A stretch of DNA of 64,000 nucleotides from positions 992,001 to 1,056,000 of the forward strand of contig NZ_CP021059.1 in NCBI RefSeq assembly GCF_002119805.1. The letters run 5' to 3'. Of this stretch, positions 7,196 through 17,300 are shown piece after piece (position 1 is the stretch's first letter; each line of letters starts with the position of its first letter). Below the pieces are notes generated by a model, which searched no databases, was not told the DNA's origin, and saw only the letters and a program-made list of their open reading frames with translations. The DNA is from Macrococcoides canis. Lineage in GTDB: Bacteria; Bacillota; Bacilli; Staphylococcales; Staphylococcaceae. The position numbers and the translations under genes are program-made.

Positions 7196-9200
7196 TACAT
7201 TAAAGGATTTAAAAGGTGTCGGTCCGAAGTCTTTAGAAAATCTCAATATACTCCATATACATTCCATTGAAGACCTCGTATTATATTTGCCTTATAAATA
7301 TGAAGATGAGACAGTCATTAATTTACATGAAGCTGAAGATGGTGCAAAGATAACGGTGCAGGGTAAAATTTACTCTGCACCTGTTTTAGCTCATTTTGGT
7401 CGCGGAAAATCTAAAGTGTCTTTTCATATGATGATTGATAATGTCGCAGTGAAAATAGAATTCTTTAATCAGATGTACGTGAAGCGGATTGCAGAAATAG
7501 ATAAGACGGTTAAAGTTACAGGAAAATGGAATAGGTCGAAGCAGGTGATTCAAGGGAGTAAAATAACAGAAGAAGAACATTCCGGTGTGCAGCTTGTGCC
7601 TCAATACAGCCTTAAAGGTTTGATTAAGCGAGCCCAATTCAGAAAAATGATGGACAGCGCCTTTCAGACGGTGACAATTCAGCCCTTTTTGCCAGACAAC
7701 TTAAAAGAGAAGTATAAACTTTGGGATCTGGATCAATCGTTATATGAACTGCATGTTCCATCAAGCCATAAACATTTACTGCAGGCTCGGAGAAGTTTTG
7801 CGTTTTGTGAATTGTTACTGTTCCAGCTAAAGATGCGTATGCTCAATCAACTTGAACAAAGTGGAGCACCTCGCAGCAAGGTGGATTATAATATTAAGAA
7901 AGTTAAGGCGTTTATTGATACACTGCCCTTCGAACTGACAGATGCACAAAAACAAGTTGTCAATGAAATATTTCGTGATATGAAGCATGAATATCGCATG
8001 AACAGGCTTCTTCAAGGGGATGTAGGTTCAGGGAAGACGGTCGTTGCTGCAATTTGCATGTATGCATTAATGACGGCAGGTCGCCAAAGTGCATTGATGG
8101 TGCCGACAGAAATATTGGCTGAACAGCATGCAGAAAGTTTATCAGAGATTTATGGGGATTCACTTAATATAGCCTTACTTACAAGTTCGATCAAAGGCAA
8201 AAAACGAAGATTGATTCTAGAAGCGTTAGAACGTGGTGATATTGATGTCATTGTAGGCACACATGCGCTTATCAGCGAACCCGTTCAATTTCATGATCTC
8301 GGCTTAGTGATTACCGATGAACAGCATCGTTTCGGAGTGAATCAGCGTAAGTTACTGCGAGAAAAAGGCGATGATGCTAATGTACTCTTCATGACGGCAA
8401 CACCCATCCCACGAACATTAGCGATCTCTGTATTTGGTGAACTGGACGTCTCGACGATTAAACAGATGCCAAAAGGGCGTAAACCAATTATTACTGAGTG
8501 GGCAAAACATGAGGAAATTGAAATTGTGCACGACAAGACTAGCCGTGAAATAAGAGCTGGGCGACAAGTATATGTAATCTGTCCATTGATCGAAGCATCA
8601 GAGCATCTGGATGTTAAAAACGCAATTGAAATTTATGAAACATATCAAGCGTTGTTTGGCGCAGATAAAGTTGGACTACTTCATGGTAAAATGAAGGCAG
8701 AAGAAAAAGATGAAGTGATGAATAAATTCCAAAATCATGAATTTGATGTTATAGTATCTACAACAGTTGTTGAAGTCGGTGTGAATGTACCGAACGCTAC
8801 GATGATTGTCATCTATGATGCACAACGCTTTGGCTTATCGACATTGCATCAGTTAAGAGGTCGTGTCGGTCGAAGTTCTTATCAAAGTTACTGTATACTA
8901 GTTGGTAATCCAGAAAGTGAAACTGGTATAGAAAGACTGCAGATTATGACACAGACAACAGATGGCTTTGTTCTCAGCGAGAAGGATCTCGAAATGAGAG
9001 GGCCAGGTGACTTTTTCGGCATTAAGCAAAGCGGTCTGCCTGACTTTAAGGTGGCCAATATTGTCGAAGATTATCGTATGCTTGAGGTCGCACGTGACGA
9101 AGCAAGTGAATTAATAATAAGTGGTGCCATCGAGCAACCTGAACTACATGCATTAAAGATGCGTCTAGATGCAGATCTTGCCGTGCATCAACTTGACTAA
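7164..9200 (+). CDS. recG: ATP-dependent DNA helicase RecG
   Basis: RecG remodels stalled replication forks and branched DNA. The 678-residue protein has an N-terminal wedge domain ([12 protein letters not shown], then LYLPYKYED and an OB fold). A superfamily-2 helicase core follows with [10 protein letters not shown] (Walker A), [10 protein letters not shown] (DEQH box), [10 protein letters not shown] and the C-terminal [14 protein letters not shown] and QLRGRVGR motifs. The start is a TTG at 7164 inside sdaAA, with AAGGAAAG upstream. Length is close to staphylococcal RecG (about 686), so this start is probably right. Confidence 0.96.
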   Translation: MENQHLLITDSTLKDLKGVGPKSLENLNILHIHSIEDLVLYLPYKYEDETVINLHEAEDGAKITVQGKIYSAPVLAHFGRGKSKVSFHMMIDNVAVKIEFFNQMYVKRIAEIDKTVKVTGKWNRSKQVIQGSKITEEEHSGVQLVPQYSLKGLIKRAQFRKMMDSAFQTVTIQPFLPDNLKEKYKLWDLDQSLYELHVPSSHKHLLQARRSFAFCELLLFQLKMRMLNQLEQSGAPRSKVDYNIKKVKAFIDTLPFELTDAQKQVVNEIFRDMKHEYRMNRLLQGDVGSGKTVVAAICMYALMTAGRQSALMVPTEILAEQHAESLSEIYGDSLNIALLTSSIKGKKRRLILEALERGDIDVIVGTHALISEPVQFHDLGLVITDEQHRFGVNQRKLLREKGDDANVLFMTATPIPRTLAISVFGELDVSTIKQMPKGRKPIITEWAKHEEIEIVHDKTSREIRAGRQVYVICPLIEASEHLDVKNAIEIYETYQALFGADKVGLLHGKMKAEEKDEVMNKFQNHEFDVIVSTTVVEVGVNVPNATMIVIYDAQRFGLSTLHQLRGRVGRSSYQSYCILVGNPESETGIERLQIMTQTTDGFVLSEKDLEMRGPGDFFGIKQSGLPDFKVANIVEDYRMLEVARDEASELIISGAIEQPELHALKMRLDADLAVHQLD

Positions 9201-9212
9201 AAGGAGATATAA

Positions 9213-9863
9213 ATGAGAGTTATCGTAAGATTGATTGGCGTTCTATGTATTGTGGCAGCAATTACGATGTTTTTCTGGCAGGATATTCGTGCGTATTTCA
9301 CGAATTCAGTTAACGAAAAGATTATACAGTCATATGAGAAGAATGAAGATAAAGTTAATGTAAATGGCTTTGAAAAATGGATCACTAAGACAGAGCCTGA
9401 AAAATTAAAGCTTAAAGACAATATGATCGGTTACTTAAAAGTGCCGGCAGCTGATATTAACGAGCCATTATACAAAGGTCCGGCAACCCAGGAAGCAATG
9501 AAGAATGGTGTCGTACTTGTAGATAAAGGTGAAAAGATAACAGAGCAGAATGTTGCGATTGCGGGTCACCGCGTTGAAGGTGCAGGGATTCGTTTCAACT
9601 ATCTGGACCGTGCAAAAGTTGGTGACAACGTTGAATTATTATCAAGAAGTGGCAAGAATATCTATAAGATTACAAAGATTTACGATGTGCAACCGACAGA
9701 AGTTGGTGTGCTGGATGAAAAGCCTGGGAACCCTCAGGAACTGACTTTGATAACGTGTAATGATTACAATCCAGATACTTTGTTGTTTGAGAAGCGAATG
9801 ATTGTTAAAGCGCAGATTATCGAAAAAAATGGTAAGAAAGTTGCCATTCAAAAAGCAGCATAG
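9213..9863 (+). CDS. srtA: class A sortase (SrtA-type transpeptidase)
   Basis: Sortase A cleaves LPXTG-type sorting signals and links surface proteins to peptidoglycan. The 216-residue protein has an N-terminal membrane anchor (residues 3-22), a short linker and a sortase barrel. The catalytic His is in IAGHR (H119), Cys in TLITC (C182) and Arg in EKRMIVKA (R195). Length matches staphylococcal SrtA (about 206). AAGGAG lies in the 12-base gap after recG, so it is probably cotranscribed with recG, and a strong terminator follows. In Bacillus, recG is followed directly by fapR, so the sortase is an insertion into that order or an older arrangement of this family. Confidence 0.93.
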   Translation: MRVIVRLIGVLCIVAAITMFFWQDIRAYFTNSVNEKIIQSYEKNEDKVNVNGFEKWITKTEPEKLKLKDNMIGYLKVPAADINEPLYKGPATQEAMKNGVVLVDKGEKITEQNVAIAGHRVEGAGIRFNYLDRAKVGDNVELLSRSGKNIYKITKIYDVQPTEVGVLDEKPGNPQELTLITCNDYNPDTLLFEKRMIVKAQIIEKNGKKVAIQKAA

Positions 9864-9900
9864 ACGCGCGCGTTAAATATGAATCATTTTAGAAGATAAT

Positions 9901-9937
9901 AGGAATAAGGCATACAAATGTCTTATTCCTTTTTTTG
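9901..9937 (+). terminator. intrinsic terminator after the sortase gene
   Basis: A 13-bp stem (9901-9913 with 9918-9930, one G-T pair) with tetraloop ACAA, followed by T7. It separates the recG-srtA transcript from the fapR promoter that begins at the next base. Confidence 0.9.
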
Positions 9938-9966
9938 TTGCAGTGTGTTTATATTTTTGTTATATT
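9938..9966 (+). promoter_or_regulatory. sigma-A promoter of the fapR-plsX-fabD-fabG-acpP operon
   Basis: TTGCAG (9938-9943), a 17-base spacer and TATATT (9961-9966) directly follow the terminator. Transcription would start near 9973, inside the FapR operator. Confidence 0.7.
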
Positions 9967-9973
9967 TACTAGT

Positions 9974-9992
9974 ATTAAGACCAACTACTAAT
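9974..9992 (+). promoter_or_regulatory. FapR operator
   Basis: ATTAAGACCAACTACTAAT matches 14 of 19 positions of the FapR palindrome ATTAGTACCTGGTACTAAT, with the right half perfectly kept. It covers the predicted transcription start of fapR. FapR bound here would block initiation until malonyl-CoA/malonyl-ACP releases it, giving autoregulation. Confidence 0.7.
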
Positions 9993-10007
9993 AAGGGAAA
10001 TGAATGC

Positions 10008-10571
10008 ATGAAAAAGTTGTCGAAGCACTTAAGACAGGAACAGTTACAGCAATTATTAGAAAACGATCCATTTATAACGGATGAAACGTTAAGTCATGAA
10101 TTTAATGTCAGCATACAGACCATTCGACTTGATCGTCTGGAACTTAACATACCGGAACTCAGAGAACGTATCAAAAATGTTGCGGTTAAGTCACATGATG
10201 AAATCAGAACGTTATCGATGGATGATATTATCGGTGAAGTGATAGATATTGAACTTGATCATATGGCTTTATCTATTTTGGATATAAAGAAAGAGCATGT
10301 GTTCAGTCGAAATAATATCACACGAGGTCATTATTTATTCGCACAGGCAAATTCATTATGTGTTGCATTGATCAATGATGAATTTGCACTGACTGTATCA
10401 AGCAATATACATTTCCAGAAGCCTGTAATGCTTGGTGACCGAGTGGTTACAAAAGCAGTGCTCATTGAGAAGAAGGACAGAAGAGCTAAGATCGAAGTTT
10501 TCAGTACCGTCAATCAAAGTCAAGTATTCTATGGTGAATTTGAGATGTATTACAACAATAAAGGAGCTTAG
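10008..10571 (+). CDS. fapR: fatty acid biosynthesis transcriptional repressor FapR
   Basis: FapR represses fatty-acid and phospholipid genes and is relieved by malonyl-CoA or malonyl-ACP. The 187-residue protein has an N-terminal helix-turn-helix (about residues 4-50, with HEFNVSIQTIRLDRLEL as recognition region). A linker helix and a C-terminal hot-dog fold that binds malonyl thioesters follow (HYLFAQANSLCVALINDE). ATG 10008 with AAGGGA is chosen. An in-frame ATG at 9918 would read through the terminator and promoter. It starts the operon with plsX, fabD, fabG and acpP and has a likely operator on its own promoter. Confidence 0.96.
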   Translation: MKKLSKHLRQEQLQQLLENDPFITDETLSHEFNVSIQTIRLDRLELNIPELRERIKNVAVKSHDEIRTLSMDDIIGEVIDIELDHMALSILDIKKEHVFSRNNITRGHYLFAQANSLCVALINDEFALTVSSNIHFQKPVMLGDRVVTKAVLIEKKDRRAKIEVFSTVNQSQVFYGEFEMYYNNKGA

Positions 10572-10573
10572 TT

Positions 10574-11554
10574 ATGATTAAGATAGCAGTAGATATGCAT
10601 GGGGGAGACAATGCACCAGACATCGTTCTAGATGGAATTGAAATGTTCCTTAAAGCATTTGATGATGTGGAGATTCATCTGTATGGCGACGAATCAAAGA
10701 ATCGAATTAATCATCCGGGATTAAAGATGCATCATACGACAGAAGTCATCACGATGGATGATGAACCTGTGCGTGCAATCAGACGTAAGAAAGACGCTTC
10801 TATGGTACGTGCAGCTGAGAGTGTAAAACAAAAAGAAACTGATGCTGTTGTTTCTGCTGGCAATACAGGTGCATTAATGGCCGCGGGACTATTTGTCATC
10901 GGGAGAATAAAAGGAATCGAACGTCCTGCACTTGCCTTGACGTTACCGACAATCGGTAATGAGGGATTTATGCTACTGGATATGGGTGCAAATGCTGATG
11001 CTAAGCCAGAACATCTTGTTCAATATGCTAAGATGGCATCAATTTATGCTCAGAAAAATCGTGGTATCACTAATCCGACTGTAGGACTCGCAAATATTGG
11101 TACCGAAGATAAGAAAGGGAATCAACTCGCACGTGATACATTTAATCTGCTGAAAGAAGAGCCTTCAATCAATTTTATCGGCAATGTAGAATCTAAAGCT
11201 CTGCTGAATTATGCAGCTGATATTGTCGTAACAGATGGCTTTACTGGAAACATGATATTGAAGACATTAGAAGGCACAGCAAATAATATCTTTAAGATGC
11301 TGAAAGAAACGTTATTATCTTCTACTAAAACAAAGATTGCAGCAGGGCTTATAAAAAAAGATTTGATGCAGCTTAAAAATAAGATGGATTACTCAGAATA
11401 TGGTGGTGCCGTATTATTTGGAGTTGATGGAATTGTTATAAAAGCTCATGGTTCAAGTGATAAGAAGGCATTCTTCAATGCACTTAAACAAGCACGCCAA
11501 TCAGCAAAAGAAGATGTTACATCACTATTAAAACAAGAGGTGACACATGAGTAA
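10574..11554 (+). CDS. plsX: phosphate acyltransferase PlsX
   Basis: PlsX converts acyl-ACP and phosphate to acyl-phosphate, the donor for PlsY in phosphatidate synthesis. It acts at the membrane surface. The 326-residue protein begins IKIAVDMHGGDNAPD as the family does and has MDDEPVRAIRRKKDAS, VSAGNTGALMA and DGFTGNMILKT. AAAGGAG in the short gap after fapR is the ribosome-binding site. Its 3' end overlaps fabD by 8 bases. With FakA upstream it joins exogenous and de novo acyl supply. Confidence 0.97.
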   Translation: MIKIAVDMHGGDNAPDIVLDGIEMFLKAFDDVEIHLYGDESKNRINHPGLKMHHTTEVITMDDEPVRAIRRKKDASMVRAAESVKQKETDAVVSAGNTGALMAAGLFVIGRIKGIERPALALTLPTIGNEGFMLLDMGANADAKPEHLVQYAKMASIYAQKNRGITNPTVGLANIGTEDKKGNQLARDTFNLLKEEPSINFIGNVESKALLNYAADIVVTDGFTGNMILKTLEGTANNIFKMLKETLLSSTKTKIAAGLIKKDLMQLKNKMDYSEYGGAVLFGVDGIVIKAHGSSDKKAFFNALKQARQSAKEDVTSLLKQEVTHE

Positions 11555-12443
11555 ACGCGCACTGCTATTTCCGGGACAAGGTTCACAGTTTATCGGAATG
11601 ACCCAAGATTTCAATGATCAGGGGAAAGACACGATTAATGAACTGAACAGCCTGCTTGATATCGATCTCGTTAATATTATGTACAATGATGATGCAGTTA
11701 ATGAAACACAGTATACACAACCCGCGATCTTAATGCATAGTGTTGCATTGTTGGCGCAATTTCAACAGTCATTCGACTATTGCTTAGGTCATAGTCTAGG
11801 TGAATACAGTGCATTAGTCGCATCCGGTGTATTAACACAAGAAGATGCAGTTCGTATCGTCTATAAACGCGGCCAGTTAATGAGCACAGCATACCCACAA
11901 GGTGTAGGTAAGATGGCAGCAATTATGGGTTCTGACCGAAATGTTATAGAAGCGGCCTGTACTGCAGTAAGCAATGATGAACATCTATTAAATATTGCAA
12001 ACATTAACGGTCCGGGACAAATCGTAGTATCTGGACATGCACAAAGTATCGATGCATTGATAGATAGAAAGCAGGAACTCGGTTTAAAGAAAATTATTCC
12101 GCTTAATGTGAGTGGTCCGTTTCATTCTGAGTTGATGAAGGTAATCGAAGCGGAGTTCAGAGCATATCTTGAGCAGTTTGATTTTCAGGATGCCCATGTC
12201 CCTGTAGTTCAAAATGTAAATGCATTACCGGAAACAGATGCAAAACGCATCAAAGAGAATTTAGTAAAACAGCTCTATGCCCCGGTTGAATTTACAGATT
12301 CAATTCGTTTTCTGATTGATCAGGGCGTTACTGAATTTATTGAAATCGGACCTAAAAAGGTGCTTACAGCCCTAGTAAAAAAGATTGATCGTAATGTAAC
12401 AGTTAAAAATATTACTACTACTAATGAAATAAGTGAGGTTTAA
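11547..12443 (+). CDS. fabD: malonyl-CoA:ACP transacylase FabD
   Basis: FabD moves malonyl from CoA to ACP to start chain elongation. The 298-residue protein has [11 protein letters not shown] near the start and the nucleophile elbow [10 protein letters not shown] (catalytic Ser83). The conserved His lies in the later SGPFHSELM motif. GAGGTG precedes ATG 11547, inside the end of plsX, so translation is probably coupled. It is slightly shorter than the Bacillus enzyme, with no missing motif. Confidence 0.97.
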   Translation: MSKRALLFPGQGSQFIGMTQDFNDQGKDTINELNSLLDIDLVNIMYNDDAVNETQYTQPAILMHSVALLAQFQQSFDYCLGHSLGEYSALVASGVLTQEDAVRIVYKRGQLMSTAYPQGVGKMAAIMGSDRNVIEAACTAVSNDEHLLNIANINGPGQIVVSGHAQSIDALIDRKQELGLKKIIPLNVSGPFHSELMKVIEAEFRAYLEQFDFQDAHVPVVQNVNALPETDAKRIKENLVKQLYAPVEFTDSIRFLIDQGVTEFIEIGPKKVLTALVKKIDRNVTVKNITTTNEISEV

Positions 12444-12444
12444 C

Positions 12445-13179
12445 ATGAAAACAGCTTTAGTTACTGGAAGTTCTAGAGGTATCGGCAGAAGTATCGCTTT
12501 AGCTCTAGCAGACGAAGGGTTTAATATCATCGTCAATTATTCAGGAAATGAACAAAAAGCACAGCAAGTCGTACAGGAGATTATTGAAAAGGGGCAAAAA
12601 GCTGTTGCGGTAAAAGCAGATGTCAGCAACTTTGATGAAGTTAAAGCAATGATTGATGAAGGAGTTGCTACTTTTGGTTCATTGGACTGTATCGTCAATA
12701 ATGCAGGAATTACGAGAGACAATCTGGCGATGCGTATGAAACGAGAAGAATTTACAGATGTCATCGATACGAATTTAACAGGCGTATTCAACGTAATTCA
12801 GGCTGCCTCTAGACAATTGCTGCGCCAGCGTGCAGGCACTGTAATTAATGTCAGCAGTATCGTTGCAAGTATCGGGAATGCTGGACAAGTCAATTACGTT
12901 GCAGCAAAAGCAGGTGTTGAAGGGATGACGAAAACCTTTGCTCGTGAGTTTGCGAGCCGTGGAATCCGTGTGAATGCAGTAGCCCCTGGATTTATTAAAA
13001 GTGATATGACGGATGTACTGGATGATTCGCTTGTACAGACGATGAAAAGTCAGATACCATTAGGTGAGATGGGCCAGCCTGAAGATGTTGCGCATATGGT
13101 AGCGTTTCTTGCTAGTGATAAAGCGCAGTATATTACAGGACAGACATTTCATGTTAATGGTGGTATGTTTATGCAATAA
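12445..13179 (+). CDS. fabG: 3-oxoacyl-[ACP] reductase FabG
   Basis: FabG reduces 3-ketoacyl-ACP with NADPH in fatty-acid elongation. The 244-residue short-chain dehydrogenase has the Rossmann motif TGSSRGIG (residues 8-15) and NNAG. The Ser-Tyr-Lys triad is in INVSSIVAS and NYVAAKAG, and the PG(F)I segment follows. ATG 12445, one base after the fabD stop with GAGGT upstream, is preferred to an in-frame start 12 bases earlier. It is followed by acpP after a 30-base gap. Confidence 0.97.
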   Translation: MKTALVTGSSRGIGRSIALALADEGFNIIVNYSGNEQKAQQVVQEIIEKGQKAVAVKADVSNFDEVKAMIDEGVATFGSLDCIVNNAGITRDNLAMRMKREEFTDVIDTNLTGVFNVIQAASRQLLRQRAGTVINVSSIVASIGNAGQVNYVAAKAGVEGMTKTFAREFASRGIRVNAVAPGFIKSDMTDVLDDSLVQTMKSQIPLGEMGQPEDVAHMVAFLASDKAQYITGQTFHVNGGMFMQ

Positions 13180-13209
13180 CAACTATGATTATTTTAAGGA
13201 GGTGAAATT

Positions 13210-13443
13210 ATGGAAAACTTCGACAAAGTAAAAGATATTATCGTAGATCGTCTTGGTGTAGATGCAGATAAAGTAACTGCAGATGCTTCATTCAAAGATG
13301 ATTTAGGTGCGGATTCTTTAGATATCGCTGAATTAGTAATGGAATTAGAAGATCAGTTCGGTACTGAGATTCCTGATGAAGATGCTGAAAAAATCAACAC
13401 GGTTGGTGATGCAGTGAAATATATTGAATCATTAGAAAAATAA
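13210..13443 (+). CDS. acpP: acyl carrier protein
   Basis: ACP carries growing acyl chains on a 4'-phosphopantetheine arm attached to Ser36 in the GADSLD motif. The 77-residue, highly acidic four-helix protein has the expected length. AAGGAGGTGAAATT is a near-consensus ribosome-binding site, in keeping with high expression. It closes the FapR operon and is followed by a stem-loop terminator. Confidence 0.98.
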   Translation: MENFDKVKDIIVDRLGVDADKVTADASFKDDLGADSLDIAELVMELEDQFGTEIPDEDAEKINTVGDAVKYIESLEK

Positions 13444-13462
13444 TAAAAGGCTATAAATACAT

Positions 13463-13500
13463 AATCCGAACACATCGTTTATCGCTGTGTTCGGATTTAA
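13463..13500 (+). terminator. terminator after acpP
   Basis: A 12-bp stem (AATCCGAACACA and complement, 13463-13474 and 13486-13497) with an 11-base loop. The T-tract is weak (TTTAAATTATTT), so efficiency is uncertain. Confidence 0.7.
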
Positions 13501-13595
13501 ATTATTTAAGATGATTATTTTTAAGTTTATTAAGCAATCACTTTTTTTTATCGCATAATTAACGTAAAATAGAAAAGATAGATAAGGAGGACAAA

Positions 13596-14324
13596 ATGAA
13601 TAAAAGGCATCTCATAATCGATAAATTTAAAGTAAGGTTAAGTAAGACATTAACGCACATGGACATTATCCCTAATAATGTTGAACTGTATGTGCAGGCA
13701 TTCTCACATTCTAGTTTCATTAATGATTTCAAGCTTGATAAAAATAAAGACAATGAACGTCTGGAATTTCTAGGAGATGCGGTGTTAGAATTGATGGTTT
13801 CACAATATTTATACCAGCAGCATAGTGATCTGCCAGAAGGTAGGCTGACAAAACTGCGTGCTGCGATTGTATGTGAACCTTCACTTGTGACATTTGCGAA
13901 GATGCTAAAGTTTGATCAGCTGATTCTGCTTGGCAAAGGAGAGGAAAAGACAGGTGGCAGAACACGTCCATCTTTAATCGCAGATGTATTTGAGGCTTTC
14001 GTCGGCGCACTATATCTTGATCAAGGACACGATGTAACGCAAAAGTTTTTTAATGATTATATATTTCCTGCCATAACTGATGAATTGTTACATGGCTTGA
14101 TAGACTATAAAACATATCTACAGGAATATATTCATAAAACTAAAAATCTACAAGTTACTTATCGTCTTGTCAAAGAGGAAGGACCGGCACATTTTAAAGC
14201 GTTTACGTCTGAAGTTTATGTCGAAGATAAAGTCATCGGTTCTGGAACCGGAAGAACGAAAAAAGAATCAGAGCAACAGGCAGCTCAAGCTGCTTTATTG
14301 CTACTGACAGCAGGAGAGTCATAA
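13596..14324 (+). CDS. rnc: ribonuclease III
   Basis: RNase III cuts double-stranded RNA in rRNA processing and mRNA/antisense turnover. The 242-residue protein has the signature ERLEFLGDAVLELM (residues 54-67, Mg-binding Glu/Asp) in the nuclease domain. A C-terminal double-stranded RNA-binding domain follows (about 170-238, ending KKESEQQAAQAALL). AAGGAGG precedes ATG 13596. A weak -10 (TAAAAT, 13565-13570) may give it its own promoter. It overlaps smc by one base (TAATG). Confidence 0.97.
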   Translation: MNKRHLIIDKFKVRLSKTLTHMDIIPNNVELYVQAFSHSSFINDFKLDKNKDNERLEFLGDAVLELMVSQYLYQQHSDLPEGRLTKLRAAIVCEPSLVTFAKMLKFDQLILLGKGEEKTGGRTRPSLIADVFEAFVGALYLDQGHDVTQKFFNDYIFPAITDELLHGLIDYKTYLQEYIHKTKNLQVTYRLVKEEGPAHFKAFTSEVYVEDKVIGSGTGRTKKESEQQAAQAALLLLTAGES

Positions 14325-17300
14325 TGGTTTATTTACAATCGGTAGAAGCAACAGGTTTCAAATCGTTTGCAGATAAGACAACGGTGCTGTTTGATGAAGG
14401 TGTAACAGCAATTGTTGGACCAAACGGTTCAGGTAAAAGTAATATTACAGATGCCATCAAGTGGGTGCTTGGAGAGCAATCGGCAAAATCACTTCGAGGT
14501 GCAAAGATGGAAGATATCATCTTCTCAGGTGCACAGAATAGGAATGCAACCAATTTTGCACAAGTAACTTTAACGATCAATAATATGGGACGCAGCCTCG
14601 CTGTTGATTCTGATAAAGTGATGATTACTCGTAAACTCTTTCGCTCAGGTGAAAGTGAATATTTCTTAAATCATCAGAAAGTAAGGCTGAAGGATATCAC
14701 TGAGCTATTTTTAGATAGTGGTCTAGGTCGCGATGCTTTCAGTATTATTTCTCAAGGAAAGGTCGATCAGGTACTGAATGCTAAGCCGAGTGAACGTCGT
14801 CAGCTGATAGAAGAAGCAGCCGGTGTACTGAAGTATAAGAAGCGTAAGGTTGAAACTGAACAGAAGCTTGAGGATACGATGAATAATCTCAGTCGTGTGC
14901 ATGATATTATATTCGATCTTAAGGATCGTGTAGAACCACTTAAAATTGAAGCGAGTATTGCTGAGGAATATATCGCATTATCTGAAGAAATGAAGGATGC
15001 AGATATTCAAGTGACGGTGCATGATATTAAAGAGTGTAGTGCGGAATACGAGCGTCTGCAACGAGAAATTCTAAATTTCAATGAACAGCTTACTTATAAG
15101 AAAGATAAGAGCGAGCGTATTTCCAGCAAGCTGGATACACATAAATCAGAAAGAAATGAACAGCAAAAGCAGCTTGAGACGCATAAAACAGATTTGCTGC
15201 ATATAACTGAACGTATTGAACGTAATATCGGTCTGCTAAATGTGAATAAAGAGCGTCTTAGTCATCAGAATGCGAACTTTGAGGAGAAACATCAGCTGCA
15301 AAAAACACTTGCTGAAACGCTGGAACATACAAAAAAAGAGCTATCATCAACAGACGCTAAAATACAGACGATAAAGCAGGAAAAATTATCTAAAAAGCAA
15401 AAGCTGTCTGAGACAGAGCAAGATCAATCGGCATTAGCTGATGATATAGAGGCGATAATCGAAGAAACAAGAAGTGAATATTATGAACAGTTTACGATAA
15501 AGACGAAGCTTGAAAACGATATTCAGCATATGAACTCTAGAATAGAACAGTTTAATCGTAAAGAAGAAGCGCAGATTGATGAGTCAACAATGACGCATTA
15601 TGAAGTTCTACTGTCAGAGCAGCAGTCGTTGAATGAACAGATTAATCGTTTAGAAAAGACAGTTGATGATAAACGACTGTCCTATACGCAGCATCAGCAA
15701 TATATCACTAAGCAAAAGCAGCTCTATTTTAAGGAAAGTGAAAACTTAAAACAAGCTGAGCGCTTCATTTCTACACTAGAATCTAAAGTGAATCGATTAA
15801 AAATGATGCAGGAGGAATATCAGGGATATTATCAAGGTGTCAGGTTACTGCTTAAAAATAAAGAAAAGCTGGATGGTATTCATCATACTGTGCTTGATTC
15901 TATTTCAGTAGAACCGCAATATAATGATGCACTGGATAGTGCATTAGGCGGGATATTACAGCATATTATCGTAGAAGATGCACAGGCAGCACGTAAAGCG
16001 ATAGCATTCTTGAAGTCAAAACAGGCAGGGCGTGCGACATTTTTGCCGTTAAATGTCATCAGACCAAGAAACATCGCGAGTGATATCTTAACGGGATTGA
16101 CCCAATTCGAAGGATATATCGGCACTTTAAATACGCTCATAACAGCAGATAACCAATACAAGAATATTGTAGACAACATCGCTGGCCATATTATTATTGC
16201 AACGACACTTGCAGAAGCGAATAAAATTGCAAAGTTTGCATCATATAGACATAAAGTGGTGACATTGGATGGACAAGTCGTTAATCCAGGCGGATCGATG
16301 ACAGGTGGAAGTAAGCAAAAACCGACGCAGGCGCTGTCATCTAGAAATGAACTGCAGCAATTAACTAAACAGTTATCTGACTATGAATCACAAACTTCAC
16401 AGTTAAGTGAAAAAGTAAGCCAGTTGAATGAATCAATTTCAGAAGCTGAATTTCAGCTTGAACAGGATAAACAAAATGGTATAGAGCTGCGTGATGAATT
16501 GCATCAGCTAAAATTAACGCGTGAAGAAATCCACGTAAAGTTAGAACGTCTTCAGTCTAAGCTTGAGGCTAGAAGTCAGTATGACAAAGAACGAGATGAA
16601 ATCAGACAACTGGAAAAAGATAAAACAGTTATAATGGACAGCATTCAGTCAATCGATATACGGTTAACAGAACTTACAGAAAAAATAAAGTTATACCAGA
16701 ATAATGCACAGAACAAAAAGACATTACTTGAAAATATGCAGCAGGAAATACAAAGTATCAATAAATCGATCAGTCAGCTGGATGCAGATATCAATTATTA
16801 TCAAAAGGTAAAACAGGATCTGTCAGACAAAATAGAGACGACAGAACGTGAACTTGAACATTTAAGTCAACTTGATCATACCATTAATCGTGAAAAGCTT
16901 GAGAAAGAAATCGTTCAACTGGAAAAAGATATTGGAGAAGATAAAGAAAAGAAAAGTTTTCTGCATGATCAGATTGAAAAGTTACAGCACAATATCGGTG
17001 AATATATAGAACAGGAAACAGAACTTGAATTACAGAATAAAGAACTTATACGTCAAATTAATGGAATAGAAAATGGTATCGGTGAACTAAAGGTTCAGCA
17101 TTCGAGATTAGACGTAAAGCTTGAAAATTACATCGAACATTTAAGCTTTACTTATGAAATGACTTATGAGGCTGCAGAAGATTATATGTTTGAACATAGT
17201 CTTACGGTTGATGATGCCGAGCAGTTAAACGAATTAAGAAGTCGTGTTAAACTGACAAAGATTGCCATAGATGAATTAGGACCGGTGAATATGAATGCAA

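Noticed and set aside
9864-9900. CG-rich GACGCGCGCGTT after the sortase stop as a possible regulatory site
   Set aside because: A single short alternating run with no partner and no known motif; likely chance.
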